64,000 nt of DNA, taken from contig NW_019776102.1 of assembly GCF_001039355.2 (NCBI RefSeq), positions 377,808 to 441,807 of the forward strand, read 5' to 3'. The position numbers and the translations under genes are program-made. The notes beneath the pieces are model-generated. The model had not been told where the DNA came from and did not search any database. It saw nothing but the letters and a program-made list of their open reading frames with translations. The DNA is from Lingula anatina. Taxonomy: Eukaryota; Brachiopoda; Lingulata; Lingulida; Lingulidae. Positions 1-19,600 of this stretch are shown in pieces; the first letter of the stretch is position 1; every line of letters starts with the position of its first letter.

Positions 1-7446
<7,446 letters not shown>

Positions 7447-8400
7447 TCTATTTTCATAATCATGATAAATATGAATAGTAAATTGTGAATTGGAATAATA
7501 TCAGATAGTATGTTTTATTATTAAATATGTCCAGGATAAGTTAGGTGTTTGACACCAATTAAAGCATTTACTGTAACAAATATGCTTATTTGGAGATGTT
7601 GATAAATGTATGCAACATCACTGAAATAGCTTACTAGGTATATTTATAACCTATTTGGGTTATTTGTGTCCTTAATTTTCAAAGAATTACCTAATTTTCT
7701 CAACTGACGAGGCTTCCAATTGAGACTCATAGAGTGGTATTTCTTTAAAGGTTTCAGACAACCTCCAGCCCATGGGCCAGATTGACCATGATCACTGAAG
7801 TATTCAAACCAACATTGACAGCTATTTAGAAGGAATGGGAAACTTTTCGTCTTTCTAAACTTAAACTTCTTGTAATCTTGGCTGTAGACTTGTAGTTCAT
7901 CTTTTTCTCAACTACATCTGATTTCCCTCTCTTTTTTTTTTTTTTTTTTTTTTTTTACGCTTCACAAATGTCATAATTTGATGACATACTTGAAAATTGT
8001 AATATTTGTCGTTGATAGTAACTGATTTTAAGATTAGGAAAATAAAATTGATACATTAAATGATAATAAAGACCGATTTAACAGACTCTGAAAGCTTTCT
8101 CCTCATTTAATCTTATTGAATGTTTTATGTGCAAAGCAAAGTTTTTTGAAATCATTTATTTATCATTAACTTTTAATAAATTCAAGTTAAATGCTCAAGT
8201 TTATAAAAACATGTTTTTTTATTTTAAGGATAAAGTATTCAGAAAATCATTCATTAAAGTGAGTTTGAAAAAATGTATTTACTGTCATTCAATATATTAT
8301 TTGGGCAATTCAAACAGCATTATGTGAAAGCACATACAACTGTGGAGATAGAATCTTAAAACAAATAACAAATAACCATGTAGAAACATACAGCGTACAT

Positions 8401-8645
8401 TCACATACACACACATACATACACATACATACACACACATACACACATACATACACACACACACACATACATACACACACACACATACACACATACATAC
8501 ACACATACATACACACACACACANNNNNNNNNNNNNNNNNNNNNNNNNNNNNNNNNNNCATACATACACACACATACACACATACATACACACACACACA
8601 CATACATACACATACACACATACACACACACACATACACACACAC
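8401..8645. repeat. (CA)n/(CATA)n microsatellite interrupted by a 35-N gap
   Basis: Mixed CA and CATACATA repeats flank an unresolved run of N at 8524-8558. The open frames across it on the minus strand (alternating Cys/Val/Tyr/Met) are artefacts of the repeat, not genes. Confidence 0.97.
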
Positions 8646-9086
8646 TGTAAAAAAATCATGTATTTCCTGACAGTTTCATTTTAAAAAATGTCCTTAATTC
8701 TTTTGTTTTAAGGTCATAATACATACTAGTATGGGCTTTAAAATTTTTTAAAACTGCTATCACAGTGAGTGTAAAAGGTGGTTTAATAAGAGGTTTTAAG
8801 TATATGTGCACATGCACATGTGAAACATTTGTAGCAAAGATGTGCTGGCATATTTTGATTATACTCCAGAGATTGAACGTCTTGCATGCCACAAAGTACT
8901 TTGCATATTATGGCAGCTATAGTATCATCAATTAGATATCAAAGTCAAGTGGCAAATTGAATATTATATATTAAGTATTTCAGTTGCCAGGGTATGGTTA
9001 GCTTTTAATGTGTAAAACATGTATCTTGAATAAATTAGTTTGTTGGAAATAATTCCATAGTTTCATGTTGTTTTATTTTTTCAAAC

Positions 9087-9092
9087 TTTATT
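9087..9092 (-). promoter_or_regulatory. Candidate poly(A) signal of the hydrolase gene
   Basis: AATAAA on the minus strand, about 110 bases past the hydrolase stop codon. A second copy lies at 9072-9077. Confidence 0.55.
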
Positions 9093-9203
9093 TATCAAGA
9101 ATGTCATGCCAGATTGGAGCCATCCAATTGACAGACAAAAAAGGTAACAATAATAATAAAAATAAAAACCATGATTTGAATTTTTACTGTGGAATGGATT
9201 GCT

Positions 9204-10862
9204 TTAATATTTGCTTTTAGGAACAGCCTTAAGAATGTCTCCAATAAATCTTGCACATAGTGATGCAGGATTGCAGGCACTTTTTGTCTGTCCAAAACAA
9301 GTCATAATATTCAAATGGTTGGTGCCTGGCACAACCACATGTTCCCACTCGTGTCCTTGCATTTTTCGCTTTGCAACAAAGTCCTTGGCATCATTTAATA
9401 GCATGTAGTCTTTTTCTGCATTTAATATCAAAAATGGTGGCAGTACGTCTGATTGGACAAAATCTAGGTGAAAGGACGGCGATGCTTCCTCTTGATTATC
9501 TTGACTGGATCCAAATATTGGATGTATGTAGAAATGTTTAACGAACCCAACAAGTTTATCAATAGCAAGCATTTTGACATTGTATACACCTGAGATGGAA
9601 ATCACTCCCTGAAAGGAAATGAGGAAAAATGTACTTTTTATACAAATATTTTCCAGAATAATAAGAATGTAATACAAAAGTTCATGTTTGGAAATCCCTT
9701 GTCAAACTTCATGATGAATATAAAATGAATATATGGGATAGATTGGAATAGTGCACAGTAATTAAAGTTATAAAATCATCCCCATACTTTGGCCATTATG
9801 CATTTTTATAAGCTACAATTTGAGAGTCCAAATTTATTTAGATGAAACGCATGTATGTACCTTGATATCAGATCTAGAACATTCTTCTGCAGCCAGATAC
9901 CTGCCATTTAATGTTACCAGCGAAACCAAATGACCCCCAGCAGAATGACCCATCAGAAATAACCAATCAGGATTAAATGATGATGTCATGTGACCATATT
10001 TTTTTATCCAGGCAATACTTTTGGCAACAGCTTCTGCTTGATTGGAATTGTTTGTAGAGTCCAGCTCAGTCATATACTTGTAAAAGATAATTCCCTCTGT
10101 GTAAACTATTATGCCTGCACACCACATTTTAAACATCTGTTCTTTTGGCACAGTACTTGATGGTATTAGGAAGATGATAGTTATTCCTGATCCAAGGACC
10201 AGTAAAATATGAAGCATGATACTTGCATCAGTCATCTTATATCTTTTTTTGTTCCAAAATATGACTGCAATTTTCAATAACTGTGACATTGTCACACACA
10301 AAAATAGCACAGTTGTTATGTGGATGTAGTCATATTCAAACAGCTGAGACAGATATTGACTTGACCCTGCCCTATATATGAGAAGATCCTCAAGAACTTT
10401 TAGAGTTACCCAAAGATAAAGTGTAGGCAGACTGAAGCACAGGCTTGAAGACAGGAATGAAGCAAACATTTCGAGTAAAATGTGAGGAAATGAAAGTTTG
10501 CCAAGAGGATAATTGACAATTGCACATGCGATGTTGTGTCTCACTAATGACTCGCCAACATTGCCATACAAGTTGAAATACCACAAAATTAATGCAGCAA
10601 AAATGTTTGTGTCATGAAATGAGATGTAGTGTTTCCATGCAGATTTATCACCCCGCCTCCAACCACCGCCATGAACAAATAAAACAATTGGGAATTCAGA
10701 AATGTGCTTGTTTTTGCCCACATCCTTCCTTCTGCTTGGTGGTTTCTCATTTGGAAGATACAAGTCTAGAGTTGACTTTGGATTCCAGGTTTTTTCTTTC
10801 GAACTGGTTTCTGTTGGAGATACTGTGTAGTCCAGATCACGCAAAATTGTAAATGATCCCAT
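9204..10862 (-). CDS. Alpha/beta hydrolase (carboxylesterase/kynurenine-formamidase-like) with inserted membrane segment
   Basis: Two coding exons, 10862-9861 and 9608-9204, join in phase 0 with a GT donor and CAG acceptor to give 468 residues. Family marks: oxyanion-hole HGGGW at residue 64, nucleophile elbow GHSAGG with Ser307, Asp401 in NAEKDYM and His432 in GTNHLNIM, all in the expected order. This resembles the esterase/lipase group that includes kynurenine formamidase and isoprenylcysteine methylesterase; the exact substrate cannot be read from the sequence. Unusually, about 140 residues (roughly 125-265) with three or four hydrophobic stretches lie between the conserved VNYPLGKLS strand and the IAWIKKYG helix. 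They could anchor the enzyme in a membrane. The start ATG follows a CAG acceptor by a few bases (AACATCAAG), so a 5' UTR exon probably lies upstream. Confidence 0.88.
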
Positions 10863-12339
10863 CTTGATGTTCTGTGCAGGGAGAAAGAAAAAATTATTTT
10901 TGCCATTGGGATAATTTCTAATAACCAGTGTTTTTTTTTTAACTTATATCCTTGTAGTGATATGTATTTAAGCAGAAAAAGAAATTTTACTGAAACCCTA
11001 CCTGTAATTATTTACAGAGCATGTCTGTACATTTGAGCTCCAGTAGTGTTAACTTGGTCAGTTATACAGCAAAGGTGAAGACATATCACATTCCAGGTTA
11101 TCTTCTGACTGTAATATGTCAACCCTATTAGGCCATCTAGGCCAAGACTTCTGACAATTTGTGCAATTGAGATTATAGATAAGTGTTGAGCCGGCATACA
11201 TTGCAAATATATGTGTCTTGTCACTAACTGAAGGTCTCCACTCTATCAATGTAAACAAATCCCAAAATAAACTTAGATTTTCCAATAAAGAATACTGATC
11301 AATACTATGCTGTCTTTGTTTGGTGTCAAGAAATTTGAACCCAGGCTCAAGTTTCACAGAAGAGCTTATAAAAGTTGGCCTTAAAATTGGGCCTACTTAC
11401 TTTCAGGCTAAAAATGTAGTAGCTAGGCTTTCTAAGAAAGGTATATAAGTTCAAAATAAAAACCATTTCTCTGAGATTACTAACTTTTTGTTAAAGAGGC
11501 CCATTGTCCTCTTATCAGCAGGCTACTATTGATTCATCTCTGGTCAAAATAGACTAAAAGTTAAGGTCTTGGAGTTCTTTTCTGAAATGTGCCTCTACCT
11601 TTCCACTTTATAAAAGACCATGCCAATGTTCAATATTCTTGAGTCTGGGCATAAATTTATCATCTGTATCTAAAAGAGCTGGTATATTTTTTCTTGGTAT
11701 AAATAATAAATCTGAAGCCATTAGTAGAGTCACATGTAAGCCTAAAAACTGACAATCGATTTTGCATATTTCGGAAAAAATATTAATGTGCTTGTGTAAA
11801 TAACTTACAGATCCATATAATATTCAAGTACGCAGGAACTGGTTGTTGTATTAATAGCTGCTGCACTGCACACACATTCAACTCTTCTAGCAACTGACCC
11901 ACTTTCCTTATGCTGGAATATATTGTGATTCAAATGAGCTTTTATATGCATTGTATTTGTTTGTGGTTTTTTTTTTTTTTTTTAGCAGATACAGATACTT
12001 GAGATCTGAATGTCATATCTGATTCAGTGACTCATGTCCACATATTTTAGGCTTCAATTCCTTTTATTTTTTAGACTTAAAATTATAAATAATAGATAAC
12101 ACTTAAAAGTGTTATCTATTATTTATAATTAATAGTAGGTTAAAAAATGCTTTTACAATGTTACAATAAAAACCAACTCATACAACATAAGAAATTAATT
12201 TCTTCTTATGAAAAGATAAAATATTTTGAAAAAGTTATTCCAACATTTATTTTTTGATTAATTTGATGTCAGATAATTATTTTCTAATATAATGACTCTA
12301 GGTGTTCTTGATGATATCTGCTTACTAATCTGAAGGGTA
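10863..12339. other. Intergenic/5' region of the hydrolase gene
   Basis: AT-rich, with only short chance reading frames. A pyrimidine tract ending in CAG just upstream of the hydrolase start suggests a 5' UTR intron, but I could not place its first exon. The only other recognised structure is the palindrome at 12081-12130. Confidence 0.6.
12081..12130. repeat. Perfect 50-bp palindrome
   Basis: Two 24-base arms (beginning AATTATAAATAATAG) are exact reverse complements around a two-base AA centre. It could extrude a cruciform or fold as an RNA hairpin. Its function is unknown; it may be a minimal MITE. Confidence 0.9.
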
Positions 12340-15300
12340 ATAGATTTCAGAATTATTATTTTGTTAAATCAAAAATTGGACATGTGAATTACAGTTTTAT
12401 TTTCCCTACTGTCCAACAAAAGTTAACATATGTAAAACATAGTTCACAATATTATCATCAAACATTTTGTGGTGCTCTAATAAGTAGTGGGCCATATGAC
12501 ACACTAATTGAGGTGATTAATTTCTGCAAACATTATGGAAACACACAGCCAAGCTATATATAGATTTTTTTCTTTTTTTGACTCAGAAATATGTGAATTA
12601 TGCAATTTGCAGTCGATGACACTTCATTAAGGTGCACGTGATTAATTCACTCCCAAGTGTAATAAATAACATGTGGCAAAACTAAAATTCTATTTCTGGT
12701 TTAAACATTACCATTGTTGGCCTTAAGAAAACCCAATTAATATATAATGCCTCCCCTAACAAATCAAATACTAAACTAAATATAATAATTAATTTTTAAT
12801 GTTGGAATTAGCTTTAAAAATATTCTATTTGTCATAGGAATTAAGAAATTATTTTATTAATAATGGTACATGCATAGATGATCTCAGTTGCAACAAATTA
12901 TAGCCTATTTAGGTTCTAGATAAATTAAAACAAGCATATATCTCAACAGCTATATGGTTATTGAAACAGCAAAATTTTTTGTTAAACCAAACATAGCCCA
13001 TGTGAATTACAGTATTTTTTCCTGGTATTGAAAAAACTGAAATCTGTAAAACATGGTTCAAAGTACAAGGGGGTGTCAAAAAGTTTTGAGCCTAACATGT
13101 CTTGTGGAAGAGGCATACCCCAATGAAGTCTGTCATGGGAATTGGCTTCAACAGGGCATGGCGACAGTCCACAACAGCCTAGTTGCATATTGAAAGCAAC
13201 GCCTGGGTGTGGCCATGAACTCCTCCCTCAGCTACCCTTTTTCTCCAGACCTTGCCCACAGCCACTTCCACTTTTTCCCCACTGAAAGAACACCTTCAGG
13301 ACCAGAGATCTGAAGATGATGATGATGAGCTGACAGCTGCTGTGGAGGTTTGGTTAAGGGACCAATTTGATGAGTTTTACTAATTGGGTTTCAATGACTG
13401 GCAAACTATATATTTATAGAACAAGTGTAGTGTTTGAAGGGGACAACATATGTTGAAAAATAAAGTAGCATTTCGTGGTTCTCTGAGAGGTAGGTAAGAA
13501 GTCCATGCCAGGAAAAATTTGATCTAGGTACATGAAAGTTTCATAGTAAAAAGTCCACTTAAAAAAAAAAAAATAGAGGCCACCCTCCTTTGAAATTGCT
13601 GGCTGTATAAGTCAGTTACTCATTGTTCACTGTATGCGACAAACAAGATTGTAATAATCGAAGCGCAGCCAAGATAATTACACTTTTGTATATTGCATTC
13701 AGTGGACGACTGTGGCAAAACTATATATATAGAACTTTTCTTATTTTTAACTAAAAGTATGTGAATTATGCAACATCCAGTCAAAGGAAGTTCATAAATC
13801 ATGGTGATTAGTTCACTTCCAAATGTAATTAATATCAAATGGCAAAACCATAATTCTATTTTGATTCAATCATTACCATTGTTAACTTTAACAATACTCA
13901 ATTAATAATGCCACCCCCTATAAAGCAAATACTTAATAATTAAAATCTGATATCAAATTAATATTTAAAAATGTTGGAAATAACTTTTTAATTTTTTTCT
14001 TAAAGGGAGACATATTAATATGTTTTATAGGTTTATTTTAATTGTAACATATTGTAAGCCAAGTGACAAGATTATAAAATACATCAAAATAAGCAATATT
14101 TAAAATACTACAAGGTTACTGAAATGGCTAAATAATTCCTTTTTGTTAAACTAAAAACAGCTCATGAATTACAGTACATTTTTCTTTATTGAAAAAAAAA
14201 GTTAAAATATGGAAAACATGGTTCACATGTCAAAAAGGGTCAGAAAGTACAATGCACCCTACCTGCTGTAGATAATATGGCAAAACTAAACTATTTTCTA
14301 TTTTTAATTTGAAAATAGGTGGATTATTTTAATGATACCCATTATCATTTAGAAGATCAGTGAGTTCAAAATCATTACCATTGTTAACCTTTAAGTTTAC
14401 AAAATGATAGGTCCTTCCCCCTATTAATCAAACACTCAATAATAAGTATGTATCTGAATTCAAATAAATGCAAAAAAAAGTAAGAACTTATAAAAAATAT
14501 TTTATTTCATCATAGGAAGAAATATCTTGACATGGATCAATTTTAGATGTAACAATTATATAAGCCAACTTACTAGGTTCTAAAATAGGTCAAATGAGCA
14601 ACATATTAATGACTGCATGATTATTGAAACAGCAAAATAAGCCCATTTTGTTTTGTTAAACCAAAAATAGCCCTTTTGAAATACAGTATTATTTCCTGCT
14701 ATTGACAAAATTTTCAAATATGTAAAACATAGTTCAAAGTTTGAGGGGATGTCTAAAAGTTTTGAGCCTCTCACACATTTCCCTAGGCCAGAGAGGACAA
14801 TGCACCATACCTGGGGTTCATAATATGGCAAAACTAAACATAGAATCCTGTTTTATTTTTTATTTGAAAACAAGTGATTATTATTAATCATACCCATTAT
14901 CACTCTGAAGGTCAGCAAGTTTAAAATCATTACCATTGTTAACCTTTACAAAATAATATAATAGGTCCTTCCCCCCTATTTATCAAATTCTTAATGATAT
15001 ACAATTATCTGAAATCAAATAAATAAAAAAAAACAAACAAAAGTTATCAGAAATATTTTATTTCATCATAGGAAGAAATTAATTGACACAGATCAATTTC
15101 AGTTTAGCAATGTAAGCCAATTTACAAGGTCCTGAAATAGGTCAAATGAGCAACATATAAATAACTTTATGGTTATTGAAACAGGAAAATAAGTTTTGTT
15201 AAACCAAAAATAGCCCTTTGAATTACAGTTTTACCTGCTATTGATAAAAATTTGAATTATGTAAAACATAGTTCAAAGTTTGAAGGGGTGTTAAAAAGTT

Positions 15301-15720
15301 TGTAGCCTCACACGTGTTTCAGTGGGCCAGAAAGGACAATGCACCACACCTGGTGTGCATAATATGGCAAAACTAAACATAGAATTATTTTCTTTTTTTA
15401 TTTGAAAATAGGTGATTATTTTTAATCACCTGTTATCACTCTGAAGATTAGCGAGCTCAAAATCATTACCATTGTTAACCTTAACCAAATGATATAGTAG
15501 GTCCTTCAACCTATTAATCAATTGCTTAATTATGAGTATGTATCTGAAATAAATTCAAGAAAACAAAAATTGGAACTTATAAAAAATATTTTATTTCATC
15601 ATAGGAAGAAATTTATTGACATGGATCAATTTTAGTTGTAACAATGTAAGCCAACTTACTAGGTTCTAAAACGAGTCAAAATGAGCAATGTATAAATAAC
15701 TGTATGGTTACTGAAACACC
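12340..15720. repeat. Diverged tandem array with ~530-560-bp units
   Basis: Landmarks recur in order in each unit: TGTTAAACCAAAAATAGCCC, ATGTAAAACATAGTTCA, ATATGGCAAAACTAAAC, ATTACCATTGTTAACC, TTTCATCATAGGAAGAAAT and GGTTATTGAAACAGCAAAAT. The last occurs near 12955, 14115, 14612, 15172 and 15703, giving spacings near 560 and 530 for the cleaner copies. An older partial unit lies near 12340. The unit starting near 12955 is enlarged by the mariner relic. No coding capacity is seen outside that relic. Confidence 0.85.
13060..13465 (+). mobile_element. Decayed mariner-type transposon, internally deleted
   Basis: It starts with the terminal-repeat-like CAAGGGGGTGTCAAAAAGTT after TA. Plus-strand frames then give FSPDLAHSHFHFFP (about 13230-13280), matching the mariner SPDLAPSDFHLF block around the third catalytic Asp. 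Next come an EDDDD.L.AAVE.WLRDQF segment and a final YVEK-stop at about 13450. The N-terminal and most catalytic-domain sequence is missing, and stops and frameshifts are present, so it is inactive. The right terminal repeat was not found. Confidence 0.8.
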
Positions 15721-16685
15721 AACATGACATCTCTAAATGCATTAAAAAGCCACATATCAATCACCAATGACTAGATATCATTGTTGAAGCTAGCCAGCAG
15801 CAAGAAAAAAAAGATAATCAGTATTACACTTCATTCTTTATAAAAGTCTGACTAATGGTTTATTTACATTTCATCTAGGTACATTTCTTCACCATTAATC
15901 ACAAGTAAGCCTTATAACAATAAAAAATAGAATGTCAACATGTTTGCATATTTCAGACATTCCCCATACGTCTTAAAATGCAAACTTTATACAAAACATT
16001 AGCATAATACATACAGAATTTACTGATAGACAATAAATTGTTCAATTTTCAATCAATATTATAAATTCAAGCTACCTTAAAATCTTTAGCTTTCATTTTT
16101 TCTTCATTTGCACATTTGGGTTTAAGAATTTTTCTACATTGATAGAATGGAACATCAACAGCATTAACCTGGACAGACAATTTTCATTATTTATGGCAAT
16201 GTATCCTCACCACAATGTCTCCATCAGTGGCTTACCTATTCCATTTGTCAATGCCATATTAATCCCATTTGTGGCACACCTGAATTTTTGCACAAAATTA
16301 ATGACTAAGATGCGAAAGTGATCCGTCCTTTAAATTAAGCCTGTAGTTAGTGTTGTTAATCAAAAGAAATAAACAAAAATAAAGAAAGAAAGAGAAGTTA
16401 ATTTGAATGCTTTGCAAATTCAATTTAGCCCAGTACATGATGAATATCTAACTGGAATAATACCTTCACTTTATAGTATAGTCATCTCAGCAAGTTATGT
16501 ACACAACACATTCAGTAACAGATGCTTATAACCAAAAGCACTTCCTTTTGTGATATCAAGTTACACAAGAAACAAAATATGAATAACATTTCTGGGAAAA
16601 AACTTTTAAAAAACCTTTTTATTTTCTTTCTTAATGTATTAAATGAATGTTGTGGTCTTTTATTGATTTGTGTGTCTGCCTGTTA
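15721..16685. other. Region downstream of SPATA1 (minus strand)
   Basis: AT-rich, with no coding signal. It probably contains the SPATA1 3' UTR next to its stop at 16686. An AATAAA on the minus strand lies at 16659-16664, very close to the stop. No other feature is seen. Confidence 0.5.
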
Positions 16686-19600
16686 TCATCTTGGAGTAGC
16701 CACAGGTGTTCTTGGAGAGAAAACATCATGGGAGCTACCAAGTGCTGCCATCTGCTGGGATCTTGTCAAAGTCACATTGATCTTCTTCTGTGTGAGCTCT
16801 GCTCTCAGTGCTCGCAGTTCAGTCTCTGCTTGGTTTCTCAGCTGCAATCACAATTATAATAATAATTATAATAATTATATTGAGGTCATCAATATAATAG
16901 GCTAATATGAAGATCCTACAATAAGTATACAATAAAGGTATATATAATCGATTGTTCTATTGCATAATTAAATACATAGTAGTGGTAAATGTTCCCTGGT
17001 GTAAAAACATGGCTATTAGAACAGTGCTGTGCTGAAATTGGTTTTTCATTGTCGCTTGTGTGATGATGATAAAAAAGTAAATTATTTCTAAATAGACTTC
17101 ATCAGAGGGCTTCTGGAGATCAAATTGACAAGTAAGTGATGTGATCAAGGTAAGCCATCATACCTTAAAGGTATAAAAACCTTACACACTTTAGAAATGA
17201 TTTACTTTTTTTATCAGCTTTATTGTTTATTAATTCAATTACTTTTTACTTATAAGTATACACTTTCCACCAAAAGTTCTACAAATTTAAGTATTTCAAT
17301 GTTCAATATAAAATGAAATTTTCATGACCAAAATAAAATTTAGTATCATGTGTACATATAGATGGGCATACTTTCATCTCAGCAGTAAGTTTCATTTTAG
17401 CATTTTCCACTTTTCGTCTCAGCTCCTCAGTCTCATGGTGAAGTCTGGTAGCTTGGATCTTATAATTATTCTAAAATGGGAGAAAAAATCACTTAGTTTA
17501 ATAAGAAGCATATCATGAATTAATTCTATTAGAAAGTGGACTTCTAATGAAGTATTAAGCAACACCAATTTAAATAAAAAAAGGAAAAAAATGCATAAAA
17601 AATTATGCTAGTATGAAAACAGAGAACCCATGTTTTTCCAACAATACTGGTTGTGGTGTGTCAAAGTTTGAAAAAGTGTCCGATGTTTAGATAAAACTTT
17701 TGTAACTACGTACCTTCTGGGAAGGGAGACCTGGAGCTTTCCCATCATGCCTTGCATCTTTGGTTCCCTCTAACTGTGACATCAGACGCCTATGAAGAAC
17801 TTCAATTTCATGACGCAGTTTGTTACATTGATCTTCCAATGGTGGCGTTTTCTTCTTTTCTTCAAAATACTTCTTCTTCCAAATGTCTCGTGCTGAAAGT
17901 CAAAATTTTCGAATTGATGAAATCAGCAAATATTCACACATTCATAATGTTTACCTTCTGGTCCCTTTGCATAAAAATAAATTGGACTTTATGTTCTTCT
18001 TATGCTTGAATTCAAATTCATGCTGTATTGAAAGACAGTGATTTGAGATTAGCAAATACTGTGGCACATTTATTTGTTGAAAAAAATTATTTGCCCTTCA
18101 ATTTTAACTTTCACTCAATATTCATGTACCTTGGTTTCTCCTGTTGTTTGTTTTATGTTGAAGCTGTTTAGCCTTTTTTACCAATTCCTCTCTTTTTCTT
18201 TCCACTTCCTTTCTTTCCTCTCTCGCTACCTCCAGTTCAGCAAGTAGCTTTTCTTCTGTGAATGTAAATAACAAAGCCTTCATATTAAATGGGCAATTTA
18301 ATGTATTTTGACATATCAAATCATTTGCCATTTCAAAAAGCCTTTACGATGAAAATATTTACCATGGCTGCATTGTTGAAGCTTAATTTGACATCAGCAC
18401 TAGTTAATTTGCTTTGAGCTTACATCACTTATGACATTTCAAAGTACAATGGGAGGTTAGCACCATGTCTGAGTGATGTTGAGAGGTTTGGTAAAAATTG
18501 TATTAAAATACTGACTAAGGTCACACTCAAGAACTTTAAAAAGTTTTAAGGGTTAGTCTAACTAGAATTTACTTCCAGTAGTTTGGATAGAGTCAATTCC
18601 TTCTTGTAGTAGGCAGGTGAATTGAGGAGTTACATGTGCTCCTGGTTTTGATGGAATAAATTAAGTTATCAATTTCCATGAGCAAGTGTAAAATAATTCA
18701 GGTTAAAATGGCTTTACTATTTCTGAAATATTAAAAACATGGACATACTCTCTTGCTGCCTTCTCTCCCTGGCTGAACTTGACTCCCTTAAGTTAGAATC
18801 AGCAGAGTTGATTGACTCTAGTGTGAGAGGAGGTGGTGAAGGAAATCTTGATAATGAATTGGGACTGCCACTGTCAAGCCCTTCTGCATTCTAAAATGAA
18901 TAAATAATAAATAAATATTAAATAAATGTAACTTATTTTACTAGAAAAGGAAAGACTGCAAAGCTTTTTGAATTTTTCAATTTTTTACTTTAAAAAGTCA
19001 ATATTAAAAACACTAATTAACATATAAAGTAAATGTAAAATTATATGGAAACTTTTTGTATCTTTTTACAAAGTGATGAGCTGAGATGGTGTACATGTAA
19101 AACTTTGTATGTCTCAATGTAAAATTATGCTATTCTAAACATGTAGACCGTTTTTTGGTCAATAAAGGTGTATGTTAGTTGAGTTTGTTACATACAAATG
19201 CACAGAGCATGAAAGGCAGCTTATCACACTGTGTCAACACTAAATAACACAGCTCCATGGATATAGCCAATGCCCACATAATGCTACATTAATAATGATG
19301 GTCACTGTTGACATACAAGAGCAGCACAAGAAGCATTCTCAGCTATGAAATGCCATTCTTCTTCCATTGATTACCACTGGAGCTAGGACTGTTTCTAACA
19401 GCCCCAACAATGCTTAATCAAAACATTGATTACATAGTTTTGTTGGGACCCAATGAGGCCTGACAAAATCTGAATATGGCCTATATAAAGAACAGCAATC
19501 AATATCTGGACAACAAAAGTAATGGATTCTCAGTGGACTATGAAGTAAGCTTATTATGAAAGGGAAACAGAGTAAGATTTGACATGTTTCAAGTATGAAT

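Larger units (their letters stand above)
7447..9203. other. Spacer between OXCT1 and the hydrolase; AT-rich, with microsatellites
   Basis: No gene-like coding sequence is visible. It holds poly-T tracts (about 7931-7957) and a CA/CATA microsatellite with an assembly gap (8401-8645). A weak candidate OXCT1 terminal exon at 9100-9147 has an acceptor-like pyrimidine tract, but that tract is also the likely poly(A) region of the minus-strand hydrolase. Some of this stretch may therefore be OXCT1 3' UTR or intron. Confidence 0.6.

Noticed and set aside
8297-8659. Three overlapping minus-strand frames rich in Cys, Val and Tyr
   Set aside because: Pure translation of a CA/CATA microsatellite across an N gap; no protein family or start context.
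9100-9147. Possible last OXCT1 exon (phase-0 acceptor, 15 codons, stop)
   Set aside because: The peptide does not resemble the SCOT C terminus, while read-through after 7362 gives VSAKL, which does; the acceptor-like tract is also explained as the hydrolase poly(A) region.
12340-15720. CRISPR-like or satellite-gene interpretation of the repeats
   Set aside because: Units are about 0.55 kb, diverged and without spacers; the setting is eukaryotic.
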